From G963663315 sp965208975 (GTDB taxonomy: Bacteria; Pseudomonadota; Gammaproteobacteria; Arenicellales; Poriferihabitantaceae): a DNA stretch of 64,000 nt. The notes under the pieces were generated by a model. That model was not told the DNA's origin, did no database searches, and saw only the letters and a list, made by a program, of their open reading frames with translations. This document shows positions 34,859 through 43,911 of the stretch, one piece after another (positions within the stretch are counted from its first letter, which is position 1; each line of letters opens with the position of its first letter). Both the position numbers and the translations under genes were made by a program. Where the stretch lies: positions 1,550,001 to 1,614,000 of the forward strand of contig CBDBQH010000003.1 in the NCBI GenBank assembly GCA_965208975.1, written 5' to 3'.

Positions 34859-35152
34859 ATGAGCGACATATTCGACCTGACCTGGATGGCGTGGACCTGG
34901 CCCACCGGCGCGTTTTTCCTGGCGCTGGCGTTATCCATCGTTGCCGTGGGCATTCGGGAGGCGTTCAGCCCCGGCGGTAACCCCCGGCGGGGGATATTCC
35001 GGCTCGACACCACTCGCGGCGACCGCTTGTTCATTTCATGGCTTGGAACCGGATTCATTCACCTGCTGTGGCTGGGGCTGGTGGGTACACCCTTGTGGTT
35101 CCCTCTGGGCATTTCCGTGGCCTGGCTCCTGTTCGTGTTCCGGTGGGTCTGA
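34859..35152 (+). CDS. DUF2160 small membrane protein
   Basis: 97 residues with two or three hydrophobic segments (TGAFFLALALSIVAVGIREAF, FIHLLWLGLVGTPLWFPL, read in parts) and a short charged loop with RRGIFRLDTTRGDRLF. DUF2160 proteins sit beside glycerol ABC importers. The Rhizobium operon has one called GlpU, of unknown function. An upstream in-frame start would overlap glpQ. The ATG at 34859 follows a GCGAAGAA site. Probably an accessory subunit of the importer, by context only. Confidence 0.8.
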   Translation: MSDIFDLTWMAWTWPTGAFFLALALSIVAVGIREAFSPGGNPRRGIFRLDTTRGDRLFISWLGTGFIHLLWLGLVGTPLWFPLGISVAWLLFVFRWV

Positions 35153-35187
35153 TTGGCGGACAGTCCCCGATTTCATTGTTAAGGACC

Positions 35188-36795
35188 GTGTCGCCGCGTG
35201 AACAAAATGTGGATGCGTTGTCCCGCGATTTGCTGGATGTCCTGATTGTCGGCGGCGGTATCAATGGCGCCGTGTGCGCCGCCTCACTGGCGGCGCGGGG
35301 CGTAAAGGCCGGCCTGATTGACGCCCGCGATTTCGCCGGATTTACCAGCGGGCATTCATCCAATCTGATCTGGGGGGGAATCAAGTACATGGAAAGTTGC
35401 GAACCTGGCCTCGTGGCACAGTTGTGCAGGTCGCGCAATGACCTGATGCGGCGCTTCCCCTGCGCCATCCGGGAAATTCGTTTTCTGACCACAGTTTCCC
35501 GCGGCTTTCGTCATCGCCCGGCGGTCTTGTGGGCCGGAGCCTGGCTGTACTGGTTGATCGGACAGGGATATACCCGTCCACCGCGCTATTTGCGTCCCGC
35601 CACCATTGACGCGGTGGAGCCGGTTATCAACACCAGCCACAGTGTCGGCGGGCTGGAGTACTCGGACGCTTACCTGTTCGATAACGATGCGCGTTTTGTT
35701 TTCGGGTTTATCCGCTCGGCGCTGGAGCATGGCTGTCTGGCCGCCAATTACGTGGAGGCGGTGGAATTGCGGGATGATGGCGAAGAATGGCGGGTGGTAG
35801 CGAAAGACGGCGTTTCCGGTCGGCATTTCGAGATCCGCAGCAAGGCGCTGATCAACGCCGCCGGAGCTTATGTCGATACACTGAACGCCGCCGCAAAGAG
35901 CCGGACGAACCACCAGCATATCCTGTCAAAAGGCGTTCACCTGATCGTCCCCCGGCTCGGCGATAGCGGCAAGGTATTGACTTTTTTCGCCGATGACGGC
36001 CGGTTGTTCTTCGCCATCCCCATGGCCAACCGCACCTGTATTGGCACCACCGATACCCGGGTGGACACGCCCGATACCGCCGTCACCGACCGTGATCGGG
36101 ATTTTATTCTGTCCAATATCAATGCCCGATTGAATTTGCCGCGACCACTGACCAGAGAGGACATTATCGCGGAGCGATGTGGAGTCCGGCCACTGGTGGT
36201 TGCCGGGGGGGACGAACCCGCCATGGATGTTCTTCAGCTCTCGCGCCGGCATGTAGTGGAGACAGACCGTTCGAGACGGCAGATCAGCATATTCGGGGGC
36301 AAGCTGACCGACTGCGTCAACGTCGGCGAAGAGGTATGCCGACAGGTTGCCGGGCTTGGGGTCACGCTGGCGCACAGGTCGCCGCGCTGGTACGGTGAAC
36401 CGGGCGCGGAAGCGCGGACGGCATTCATGGCGCGGGCCGCGGCAGCCGGCATTGCCGGCGAGCGGGCCGCGGATACCGGAGAACCCCTGGCGGAACGGTT
36501 ATGGAGACGTTATGGCGAGGAAGCCGGGGCGATGCTGGATGCCATCGTCATAAATCCGTCCCTGGCGGCTCCGGCCATTGCCGGCGCCGGGCTGCGCCTG
36601 TGTGAAATTGATCATCTGCGCGAGCGTGAAATGGTCGTGACACTGGACGACCTTCTGTGCCGGCGCTCCAGACTGGCGCTGCTTTACCGGCGCGAGGAAT
36701 TAGCGGCCATGGAAGGGATGCCGGAATTATGCGCCCGCCTGTTCGGCAACCAGGGTAAAGCGAAATTCGAGGATTATTTCAATGGCGGAGAATGA
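35188..36795 (+). CDS. glpD: Aerobic glycerol-3-phosphate dehydrogenase
   Basis: FAD-dependent, membrane-associated enzyme that oxidises glycerol-3-phosphate to dihydroxyacetone phosphate and reduces quinone. With the GTG at 35188 (after AAGGA) it has 535 residues. Longer starts overlap the DUF2160 gene. The FAD-binding motif is DVLIVGGGINGAVCAASLAARG near residue 20 (read in two parts), followed by DFAGFTSGHSSNLIWGG. Family segment IPMANRTCIGTTDT lies mid-protein. It completes import, phosphorylation and oxidation of glycerol. Confidence 0.93.
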   Translation: MSPREQNVDALSRDLLDVLIVGGGINGAVCAASLAARGVKAGLIDARDFAGFTSGHSSNLIWGGIKYMESCEPGLVAQLCRSRNDLMRRFPCAIREIRFLTTVSRGFRHRPAVLWAGAWLYWLIGQGYTRPPRYLRPATIDAVEPVINTSHSVGGLEYSDAYLFDNDARFVFGFIRSALEHGCLAANYVEAVELRDDGEEWRVVAKDGVSGRHFEIRSKALINAAGAYVDTLNAAAKSRTNHQHILSKGVHLIVPRLGDSGKVLTFFADDGRLFFAIPMANRTCIGTTDTRVDTPDTAVTDRDRDFILSNINARLNLPRPLTREDIIAERCGVRPLVVAGGDEPAMDVLQLSRRHVVETDRSRRQISIFGGKLTDCVNVGEEVCRQVAGLGVTLAHRSPRWYGEPGAEARTAFMARAAAAGIAGERAADTGEPLAERLWRRYGEEAGAMLDAIVINPSLAAPAIAGAGLRLCEIDHLREREMVVTLDDLLCRRSRLALLYRREELAAMEGMPELCARLFGNQGKAKFEDYFNGGE

Positions 36796-36859
36796 AGGTG
36801 GCGGGGAATGATGCGCGGGGCGGACCCTCTTGGATTGTAGCGCACCAGCCGCCGGTTTT

Positions 36860-37099
36860 TTATGTGACAGCTTTCTGGTATAGAAATTCTGGAGCAAGGT
36901 CAGCGCCAGTGGGCCAGACGATTGTCTTTAATTCATCATTAATTGAAAATGATTGAAAAATCTTTGGGTCTTTCAGTGGTTCGAATACTTCACCCCATAA
37001 TTCACTTTCCAGGTCTATCAGGCCCGATGCTCCATCGGAAAAGGTGACTTTTATCTTGTAGCCATCTATGTATTCTGCATTAATCAATTCGGGATTCAT
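36860..37099 (-). CDS. DUF2442 protein
   Basis: 79 residues. The pattern YKIKVTFSDGASGLIDLE... FSINDELKTIVWPTGADLAPEFLY is that of DUF2442 proteins, which occur with DUF4160 proteins in toxin-antitoxin-like pairs. Here a broken DUF4160 gene ends 2 bp upstream on the same strand, so the pair is no longer intact. Confidence 0.8.
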   Translation of the reverse strand: MNPELINAEYIDGYKIKVTFSDGASGLIDLESELWGEVFEPLKDPKIFQSFSINDELKTIVWPTGADLAPEFLYQKAVT

Positions 37100-37101
37100 T
37101 T

Positions 37102-37301
37102 TTACTCTAACGGCTCAATTTTCTTTAGCGGCTTTCTTTGTTCGGCAAGTTTCCAGTTGATCAGTAATTCTTCCTTATGTAACCCGGCCCATTCTAGCAC
37201 AAAGCGTTGAGCGCGAGGCGGAAATCCCCTGACAGAATTTCTCCACCCATATTGAAGACCTCAGGATCGTGATCGAAGTCGACAACCAGGATTGACTTCA
37301 T
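37102..37301 (-). pseudogene. DUF4160 gene, frameshifted and 5'-truncated
   Basis: Two frames join to a DUF4160-like sequence. One gives MKSILVVDFDHDP and MGGEILSGDF. The other, after a one-base shift at the GGGGATTTCC run (about 37230), gives FPPRAQRFVLEWAGLHKEEL and ends LAEQRKPLKKIEPLE at the TAA (37102-37104). The family usually starts with about 30 more residues, which are missing here. It precedes the DUF2442 gene. The N-terminal end runs into a stray glpK fragment. Confidence 0.68.
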
Positions 37302-37315
37302 TACCTGCCGGCTCC

Positions 37316-37418
37316 TGCCGGATTGAGATGAGGCCAGGAAATAGCGCCGCCCGGTGTAAAGATGATCGCGCGGGAGTTGGTGGCGCCCCTGGTTGATGGC
37401 GGGAATGTTTCGCTTCAT
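37316..37418 (-). pseudogene. Stray duplicate of the 5' end of glpK
   Basis: The first about 33 codons of glpK (28114 downwards) recur here in degenerate form. The protein reads MKRNIPAINQG in place of MKRNILAIDQG, and LASSQSG in place of VASSQYG, with frame changes between. At DNA level the block GTAAAGATGATCGCGCGGGA is shared exactly. It is not a functional gene. Confidence 0.78.
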
Positions 37419-37448
37419 GCGGATATGGCCGGAAATATCAAGCGGTTC

Positions 37449-37793
37449 TCACACGCTGGCGGACTCCTCCTCGTGGCGCGGTCTTGCTCTTCCAGGTTGT
37501 TTGAACTGGATTCGTTGCAGCCCATCGGTATTTACCGACTGCCGGGTTTTCCACAAATCATGGTTGTCCTGTAGCGCCAGCCAGCTTTCAGCAGATCGAC
37601 CTAATACCGTCGACAGCCTCACCGCCATCTCTGGTGAAATGTCAGACTTCCCGGAGAGCAAACGACTAAAAGTACTTTTGGAAACACCGAGTTCGCGCGC
37701 AATACTTGCCGCAGTAACATCTGGAAATGGCTCAATGTAAGTCCGCTTGATCAAGCCGCCCGGGTGCGGAGGGTTGAATTGTTGAATAGTCAT
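37449..37793 (-). CDS. higA: HigA-family antitoxin
   Basis: 114 residues. HigA/VapI opening FNPPHPGGLIKRTYI, then a helix-turn-helix (ITAASIARELGVSKSTFSRLL-like segment TAASIARELGVSKSTF) and ISPEMAVRLSTVLGRSAESWLALQ. Its start overlaps the higB stop by one base (TGATG), so it is co-translated with the toxin. Neutralises HigB and probably represses the operon. The C-terminal tail (RARPRHEEESASV) is longer than in the orphan at 14.8 kb. Confidence 0.93.
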   Translation of the reverse strand: MTIQQFNPPHPGGLIKRTYIEPFPDVTAASIARELGVSKSTFSRLLSGKSDISPEMAVRLSTVLGRSAESWLALQDNHDLWKTRQSVNTDGLQRIQFKQPGRARPRHEEESASV

Positions 37794-38071
37794 CAGTGAT
37801 AGTCCTCGTAATTGACATCGTAAGCGTCACCTCGTTCAAACTTGAATGATATTCTCCAGTTACCACTGATATCTATTGCCCAGTGACCAGCCAGCTTCCC
37901 CTTCAATTCATGCAAGCGATAACCGGGGAGGTTCATATCTTCAATGTAGACAGCCGTATGCAGAAAAGTAAGTCGATCCCGAATTTTGGCGCCGTGCGAC
38001 GCCTGAATGCCTGCATTACTGCCACTTTCAAAAAACTTCTTCAGACCTTTGTGTTTAAAGTTTTTAATCAT
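37793..38071 (-). CDS. higB: HigB-family toxin (ribosome-dependent mRNA endonuclease)
   Basis: 92 residues of the RelE/HigB fold, which cleaves mRNA on the ribosome. Family parts are MIKNFKHKGLKKFFESG, YRLHELKGKLAGHWAI and GNWRISFKFERGDAYDVNYEDYH (read in pieces). The last residues match the stump at 14.7 kb. First gene of the higBA operon in the usual order. It seems intact. Confidence 0.93.
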   Translation of the reverse strand: MIKNFKHKGLKKFFESGSNAGIQASHGAKIRDRLTFLHTAVYIEDMNLPGYRLHELKGKLAGHWAIDISGNWRISFKFERGDAYDVNYEDYH

Positions 38072-38216
38072 TATTGATATTATACAAAGGTTACGAGTTG
38101 CACAACCCGAAACCGGCTTTTAATGTACGCGACAGATGCCCCGTTTTTAGTGATGGACATATCAACGCATACCGTTAATAATATCCGGCTTATCCGAAAT
38201 TTTATTTACCCGAACC

Positions 38217-39752
38217 ATGCAAACATCCGCTCCCGCCGTCAAAATTGTCGATGTAACCCTGCGCGACGGAGAACAGACTCAAGGGGTCTCGTTCTCCCGC
38301 TCCGAAAAAGAAAGCATTGCCCGGGCGCTGCTGGATTCGCTCAGGATTGACCGCATTGAGGTCGCCTCCGCTGGTATCTCCGCCGGTGAACGCGAAGCGG
38401 TACAGAACATCAACCAATGGGCGGCGCAAAAAGGTTATGCGGAGCAGGTCGAAGTACTCGGATTCGTCGATCACAAGCGCAGTGTCGACTGGATTTCTGC
38501 GGTCGGCGGAAAAGTCATCAACCTGCTCACCAAAGGCAGTGAAAAGCATTGCCGGGAGCAGCTGGGGAAGACCCTGGCGGAACATCTGGACGGCATATTC
38601 CGCACCGTCCAGTATGCCGGTGATCAAGGGCTGGCGGTCAATCTCTACCTCGAAGACTGGTCGAATGGCTATATCGACAGCCGGCAATATGTTTTCGATA
38701 TGATGAAGCAACTGCAATCCCTGCCGATCCGGCATTTCATGTTGCCCGATACCCTCGGCGTGATGTCTCCGGGTGAAGTGTATGACAGTTTTTCCGACAT
38801 GATTGACCGCTTCCCGGATGGTCGATTCGACTTTCATCCCCACAACGATTACGGTCTCGGGACGGTCAACTGCATGGCGGCTGTACGGGCCGGCGCGGCC
38901 TCGGTCCATTGTACGGTCAACTGCCTGGGCGAACGCGCCGGCAACGCTTCATTGGCGGAAGTCTGTCTGGTGTTGAAGGACAAGCTGGGAGCGCGATTGC
39001 GGGTTGAGGAGCACGAAATCTATAATATCAGCCGGATGGTCGAGAATTTCTCCGGGAAAATGGTGGCCGGGAATGCCCCGGTTATCGGCACTGACGTGTT
39101 TACCCAGACCGCCGGCATACACGCCGATGGCGACCAGAAAGGCGACCTGTACCAGACTCGTCTCAGTCCACACCGCTTCAACCGCACCCGATCTTATGCG
39201 CTGGGCAAGATGAGCGGCAAGGCCTCCCTGCAGAAAAACCTTGAAACACTGGGTATCAGCCTGTCCCCGGACAATCAGGTGAAGGTGCTCAGGCGCGTGG
39301 TCGAGCTGGGTGATTCGAAGGAGAGCATCACCCCGGAAGACCTGCCCCTGATCATCGCCGACGTTCTGGAGACGCGGGATGAGAAAGTGATCGAATTGTT
39401 GAATTGTTCGATTACCAGTGTGCTCGGGCTGGATTCCGTGGTCAGCATCAGTGTGCGCCTGTTCGACAAAACGCTGAAATCCACCGGCACAGGCAATGGC
39501 GGATTCGATGCCTTTATCGTCGCCGCCCGGAAAGTCCTGGACGGAACCGGATTTGAATTTCCCGAGCTGGTTGATTATCAGGTGCGGATACCCAAAGGCG
39601 GCAAGACCAGCGCACTGGTCGAATGTTTCATCACCTGGCAGGACGGCAGCCGGAAAATCAGAACCCGCGGCGTCAATGCCAACCAGGTGTTCGCCGGTAT
39701 CGAAGCGACCTTAAGAATGCTGAACCTGAAGCTGGCTCCGGACCAGGTTTGA
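38217..39752 (+). CDS. 2-isopropylmalate synthase / citramalate synthase family (LeuA-like)
   Basis: 511 residues, an acyl-CoA/oxoacid condensing enzyme. TIM-barrel start VKIVDVTLRDGEQTQGVSFS contains the metal ligand Asp. The HPHNDYGLGT motif supplies two histidines. GERAGNASLAEV and GIHADGDQKG are also conserved. A C-terminal LeuA-dimer regulatory domain starts near residue 395 (SVVSISVRL). LeuA, CimA (citramalate) and homocitrate synthases share these traits, and I cannot choose from sequence alone. No other leucine genes are adjacent. The ATG at 38217 is preceded only by an AT-rich region. Confidence 0.82.
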   Translation: MQTSAPAVKIVDVTLRDGEQTQGVSFSRSEKESIARALLDSLRIDRIEVASAGISAGEREAVQNINQWAAQKGYAEQVEVLGFVDHKRSVDWISAVGGKVINLLTKGSEKHCREQLGKTLAEHLDGIFRTVQYAGDQGLAVNLYLEDWSNGYIDSRQYVFDMMKQLQSLPIRHFMLPDTLGVMSPGEVYDSFSDMIDRFPDGRFDFHPHNDYGLGTVNCMAAVRAGAASVHCTVNCLGERAGNASLAEVCLVLKDKLGARLRVEEHEIYNISRMVENFSGKMVAGNAPVIGTDVFTQTAGIHADGDQKGDLYQTRLSPHRFNRTRSYALGKMSGKASLQKNLETLGISLSPDNQVKVLRRVVELGDSKESITPEDLPLIIADVLETRDEKVIELLNCSITSVLGLDSVVSISVRLFDKTLKSTGTGNGGFDAFIVAARKVLDGTGFEFPELVDYQVRIPKGGKTSALVECFITWQDGSRKIRTRGVNANQVFAGIEATLRMLNLKLAPDQV

Positions 39753-39821
39753 CCCGCCACCGGAAGCGTCATTTGACTCTCTCCCCCAATCCCGATTTTT
39801 AATCATCAGGCTTAATAAGAG

Positions 39822-41069
39822 ATGCTGAAGACAGAGCTATATGAAATGATCGCAAATGGTGAGAACTCCGGTGTGGAGTTCAAGCGTGATGATTGTCGGC
39901 CCGAGCAATTAGCTAAAGAGATAGTCGCAATGGTGAATTTCTGCGGTGGGGTCATACTGCTGGGTGTGGAAGATGATGGGGAGGTTAGCGGCATTCATAG
40001 AGAAAACCTGGAAGAATGGATTATGGATACCGTAGTTGCGCGAATGATCCATCCTATGATTTTCGTGTTTTATGAAGAGATGCAGGTTGATGACGGTAAG
40101 CGGGTTGCCGTTTTGTCTTTTACGCAAGGAGTATCCAAACCGTATGTGCGCCGACACAATGACCGGGAAGAAATTTTCATTCGGATTGGAAGTGTTTCAA
40201 GATTAGCTACGCGGGAGCAGCAAGGGCGTTTGTTTGAGGCGGGAGGGATGCTCCATGCTGAATTGCTTCCGGTTTCCGGCACGTCTGTCGAATCTCTGGA
40301 TATGGAAAGAATCAGGGATTATTTGCAAAACGTTATTCTGGACCCGGATACTCCCGATTCTGACGAAGCATGGGCGCGTCGCCTTCTTGGATTGGGATTC
40401 CTCACTGAGGATGGAGTCGCTGTCGCTCGACCCGTATGTACCGTAGCCGGGTTGCTTTTGTTCGGACGCCAGCCAAGAAGGTATCTCAGGCATGCAGGTA
40501 TCAGACTCATGGTATTTGACGGCACAGAGAAAGATTATCAATCCAGACTGGATGAGGCGCTTGATTTCCCGATGGTTGGCCTTTGGGCAAAAGACGCGGG
40601 CGGTGAACGCAGGTTAGTTATGGATGGCATGATTGAGAGTGTTGCGCAGATGCTGAAACCATTTATTTCGGAGGAAAGTGAAGAGATTGATGAGGCGATG
40701 CGTCGACAGAGGAAATGGCGCTACCCGTTGGAAGCAGTGAGAGAAATACTCATAAATGCGCTCGCTCATCGTGACTGGACACGATTCGTGGATGTCGAGA
40801 TTACATGCTATTCGGACCGGCTCGAAGTAATCAGCCCCGGCGCCATGCAAAACTCAATGACCGTAGAAAAGATGGTAGCTGGACAAAGGTCGCCGCGGAA
40901 TATCCTCATTGTGGAAGTATTAAGAGACTATGGATATGTCGATGCAAGAGGCATGGGAGTACGTACCAAAGTAATACCACTGATGAAAAGCAGGAATGGA
41001 GTGGAGCCAATATTTGAATCAACAGAGGATTACCTGAAAACCATTCTTCACCAAAGGGTTGGGCAATGA
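39822..41069 (+). CDS. AlbA_2/Schlafen-type ATP-binding protein
   Basis: 415 residues. N-terminal AlbA_2 domain with EFKRDDCRPEQLAKEI, FCGGVILLGVEDDGEV, and FIRIGSVSRLA. Then a middle winged-helix part (ARRLLGLGFLTEDGVAVARP) and a C-terminal HATPase_c_4-like region, EILINALAHRDWTRF and ISPGAMQNSMTVEKM. Proteins of this group are annotated as transcriptional regulators, and some act in phage defence. It stands alone between the LeuA-like gene and the symporter pair. The function is unknown. Confidence 0.82.
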   Translation: MLKTELYEMIANGENSGVEFKRDDCRPEQLAKEIVAMVNFCGGVILLGVEDDGEVSGIHRENLEEWIMDTVVARMIHPMIFVFYEEMQVDDGKRVAVLSFTQGVSKPYVRRHNDREEIFIRIGSVSRLATREQQGRLFEAGGMLHAELLPVSGTSVESLDMERIRDYLQNVILDPDTPDSDEAWARRLLGLGFLTEDGVAVARPVCTVAGLLLFGRQPRRYLRHAGIRLMVFDGTEKDYQSRLDEALDFPMVGLWAKDAGGERRLVMDGMIESVAQMLKPFISEESEEIDEAMRRQRKWRYPLEAVREILINALAHRDWTRFVDVEITCYSDRLEVISPGAMQNSMTVEKMVAGQRSPRNILIVEVLRDYGYVDARGMGVRTKVIPLMKSRNGVEPIFESTEDYLKTILHQRVGQ

Positions 41070-41239
41070 GCGCTACACCCCTCTTGCTAGACCCCTCTCC
41101 CTATTGCTATTTCCCCCACGCCATATTAGTATTGTTCAGACAAGAATCAATAAAACCAATACGGGCTTTTCTGGTACGGCTTGATTTTGTTGATCTGAAG
41201 TAGTTTCGATTACATCAATTACACATCTTGGGAGGTTAT

Positions 41240-41497
41240 ATGACTGATACCAGCCAAAGAGTGGAGCATTGGACGCGCACCAAGCGTCTGATGATTATCA
41301 CTCTATCGCTATGGTTTGTCTTTTCTTTCGTCGTACACTGGTTTGCTGATTCCTTGAACGCGGTTTCGTTCATGGGCTTCCCGTTGGGGTTCTACATGGC
41401 TGCACAGGGTTCGGAAGTCATCTTTGTAATACTGATCTTCTGGTTCGCCCGGTCCCAACATAAAATTGACCAGGAAACCGGCTTTGCGGAGGAATAG
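41240..41497 (+). CDS. DUF4212 small subunit of sodium:solute symporter
   Basis: 85 residues with two helices (LMIITLSLWFVFSFVVHWFA and a second in FPLGFYMAAQGSEVIFVILIF, each read approximately). DUF4212 proteins are encoded just before SSS-family transporters. GGAGG at 41231-41235 precedes the ATG at 41240. The symporter gene follows after 3 bp. Confidence 0.9.
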   Translation: MTDTSQRVEHWTRTKRLMIITLSLWFVFSFVVHWFADSLNAVSFMGFPLGFYMAAQGSEVIFVILIFWFARSQHKIDQETGFAEE

Positions 41498-41500
41498 AAA

Positions 41501-43315
41501 ATGAAAGGGTTAAAAGACAACTTTATTGAGAACCTGCCCAAAATCTACGGGCTGTATACCGGAGGCTTTCTGGTATTCATCCTGATTATGGCCGTGTTCG
41601 AACAAATGGGCATGGCGGCGGATACCATTGGCATCCTTTTCGTCGCCTTTACCGTCCTCATCTATGCCGCGATCGGCTGGCTGTCCCGCACCATGCAGGT
41701 CGACACGTACTATGTCGCCGGCCGTCAGGTGCCCACCGTATTCAACGGTATGGCGACCGCCGCAGATTGGATGTCGGGCGCTTCGTTCGTCGCCATGGCC
41801 GGGGGGATCTACTTCGGCGGACATGGCTATCTGGCGTTCGTGGTCGGCTGGACCGGCGGTTATGTGCTGGTCGCTTCACTGATGGCGCCTTACCTGCGCA
41901 AGTTCGGCTGCTACACGGTGCCGGATTTCATCGGTACGCGCTATGGCGGCAACCTCGCCCGTTTCTGCGCCGTGGTAGTGCTGGTGGTCGCATCGTTCAC
42001 GTATGTGACCGCACAGATCAACGCCACCGGAACCATCGCCGCCCGCGCCTTGCAGATTCCATTTGAGGTCGGGGTCTGGTTCGGACTGCTGGGTATCCTG
42101 CTGTGTTCGATGCTCGGTGGTATGCGCGCGGTAACCTGGACCCAGGTCGCGCAATACATCGTCTTGATCATCGCCTATCTGGTGCCGGTCTTCTGGATGT
42201 CCAACAAACAGGGTTTCGGCCTGATTCCGCAACTGGTTTATGGCGACGCCGTCATGAAGATTACCGAGCTCGAAGCGTTGCATGGCCTCGGCGCTCTGGA
42301 AGCGGTGGCCGGCGCGAAAGCCGGCCTGAAAGCGTTGAGCGTTCCTTTTGCCGCCGCCGGCGACAGTTGGAAGTTCGTCACTCTGGTACTGTGCATGATG
42401 GCCGGTACGGCCTCGTTGCCGCATATCCTGATGCGCTACTTCACGACTCCTTCCGTCAAATCAGCCAGACAGTCGGTCGCATGGTCGCTGTTCTTCATTT
42501 TCCTGCTGTATTTCACCGCTCCGGCGCTGGCGACGTTTACCAAGCTCCAGTTGTTGAACCCGGAACTGGCAACCGGAATCATCGGCAAGGCGATCACCGA
42601 AGTGAACGCGCTGGAATGGGTGCAGAAATGGAGCAGTGTTGGCTTCCTGCAGGTGATCGACGGCAACGGCGATGGCATATTGCAGCTCAACGAGTTCTTC
42701 ATGCGCGGCGATATTGTCGTACTGGCGACTCCTGAGATCGCCGGACTGCCGTATGTAATCTCCGGTCTGGTTGCCGCTGGCGGTATGGCGGCGGCGATGT
42801 CTACGGCAGATGGCCTGCTGTTGGCGATTGCAAACGCCCTGTCTCATGATTTGTACTACAAAATCATCGATCCGGCTGCGGAAACCAAAAAACGCCTTCT
42901 GGTGGCGCGGGTTTTGTTGCTGGTCATCGGCGCCGCCGGCGCCTTTGTGGCGAGCCTGAAACTGACCAGTATCCTCGGGGCGGTGGCCTGGGCCTTTGAC
43001 TTCGCCTGTTCCGGGCTGTTCTTCCCGATCGTTCTCGGTATCTGGTGGAAGCGGGCCAACCGGGCCGGCGCCATTGCCGGTATGGTATTCGGTTTCCTCG
43101 CGGGAACCTGGTATCTGTACATGGTGCGGTTCGCCGGGATGGATCCGTGGATCGGTATTGACCATCTGCGATTCGGAATTATCGGTATGCCGGTGAGCCT
43201 GATTGCGATGATTGTGGTTTCGCTGATGACCGCAGAACCCGATGCCGAAACCCAGGCCATGGTGGATGAAATCCGTGTGCCTGCCGGCAAGACGATACTG
43301 GGGTCTTCCCACTGA
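41501..43315 (+). CDS. Sodium:solute symporter (VC_2705-like) with an EF-hand loop
   Basis: 604-residue SSS-family transporter with about 13 helices. It belongs to the acetate/pyruvate-like branch (YYVAGRQVPTVFNGMATAADWMSGASF). The segment from residue 387 reads DGNGDGILQLNE, a canonical 12-residue EF-hand calcium loop, in a loop between helices. A partner DUF4212 subunit precedes it. The transported solute is probably a short organic acid, and a calcium input is possible. A strong terminator lies 40 bp downstream. Confidence 0.9.
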   Translation: MKGLKDNFIENLPKIYGLYTGGFLVFILIMAVFEQMGMAADTIGILFVAFTVLIYAAIGWLSRTMQVDTYYVAGRQVPTVFNGMATAADWMSGASFVAMAGGIYFGGHGYLAFVVGWTGGYVLVASLMAPYLRKFGCYTVPDFIGTRYGGNLARFCAVVVLVVASFTYVTAQINATGTIAARALQIPFEVGVWFGLLGILLCSMLGGMRAVTWTQVAQYIVLIIAYLVPVFWMSNKQGFGLIPQLVYGDAVMKITELEALHGLGALEAVAGAKAGLKALSVPFAAAGDSWKFVTLVLCMMAGTASLPHILMRYFTTPSVKSARQSVAWSLFFIFLLYFTAPALATFTKLQLLNPELATGIIGKAITEVNALEWVQKWSSVGFLQVIDGNGDGILQLNEFFMRGDIVVLATPEIAGLPYVISGLVAAGGMAAAMSTADGLLLAIANALSHDLYYKIIDPAAETKKRLLVARVLLLVIGAAGAFVASLKLTSILGAVAWAFDFACSGLFFPIVLGIWWKRANRAGAIAGMVFGFLAGTWYLYMVRFAGMDPWIGIDHLRFGIIGMPVSLIAMIVVSLMTAEPDAETQAMVDEIRVPAGKTILGSSH

Positions 43316-43354
43316 TAAAAAACTTTGTTACAATTTGTTCTCGATCATGATTAC

Positions 43355-43381
43355 GCCGGGGCTGGTCCCCGGCATTTTTTT
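43355..43381 (+). terminator. Rho-independent terminator after the symporter
   Basis: GCCGGGG (43355-43361) and CCCCGGC (43367-43373) form a perfect 7 bp stem with loop CTGGT, followed by A and seven T. Confidence 0.9.
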
Positions 43382-43447
43382 GCGCGTCCGGTGACGGCGC
43401 TGACCGAAACCGGGCGGAACCCTGCTGAAACTGGCTGAATCTGAATC

Positions 43448-43807
43448 ATGTACAGCGCATTTCCGGCCTGGGTACTGACCTTTGATTACATCATGGGCAT
43501 GATCATGTGGACCCTGATCGGCCGCTTCGGGATGGGTATTTTTCTGCGTGAGGACAGTTCGTTCTTTTTCATGCGCGTATTCGTCAAATACACCAATCCG
43601 ATCCTGAAACTGTTTGCCCCGATTACTCCCGCCTTCCTGATTGAGGCGCTGGTTCCTCTGTATGTCGCCTGGTTCTTCTATATGATCCGGTTTTACCTGA
43701 TGCCCTGGCTGCTGGGTTATTCGGTGCTGGGGATGCTTTCCTTCCCGCTGGAAAGCGAGTTCGCCCGCGGCCTGGCGAACCTGATCTCGAAGCTGATCGG
43801 CGGTTGA
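43448..43807 (+). CDS. Small membrane protein, function unknown
   Basis: 119 residues, mostly hydrophobic, with three probable helices (about residues 6-30, 55-85 and 88-105) and a YGGT-like feel (DYIMGMIMWTLIGRFGM, VKYTNPILKLFAPI). I do not recognise a named family. It follows the symporter terminator and precedes the convergent acyl-CoA dehydrogenase. Conserved-looking hydrophobic design and a proper start suggest a real gene. Confidence 0.7.
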   Translation: MYSAFPAWVLTFDYIMGMIMWTLIGRFGMGIFLREDSSFFFMRVFVKYTNPILKLFAPITPAFLIEALVPLYVAWFFYMIRFYLMPWLLGYSVLGMLSFPLESEFARGLANLISKLIGG

Positions 43808-43911
43808 GCGGTGGATTGACCAATCGGCGGCGGCGCGGCTTCCTTCTTCCGCTTCGCCCGTGTCATCGCGTCATGCCCTCCCGCATCATGGCTGGCTTTT
43901 GCGCCACCCGC

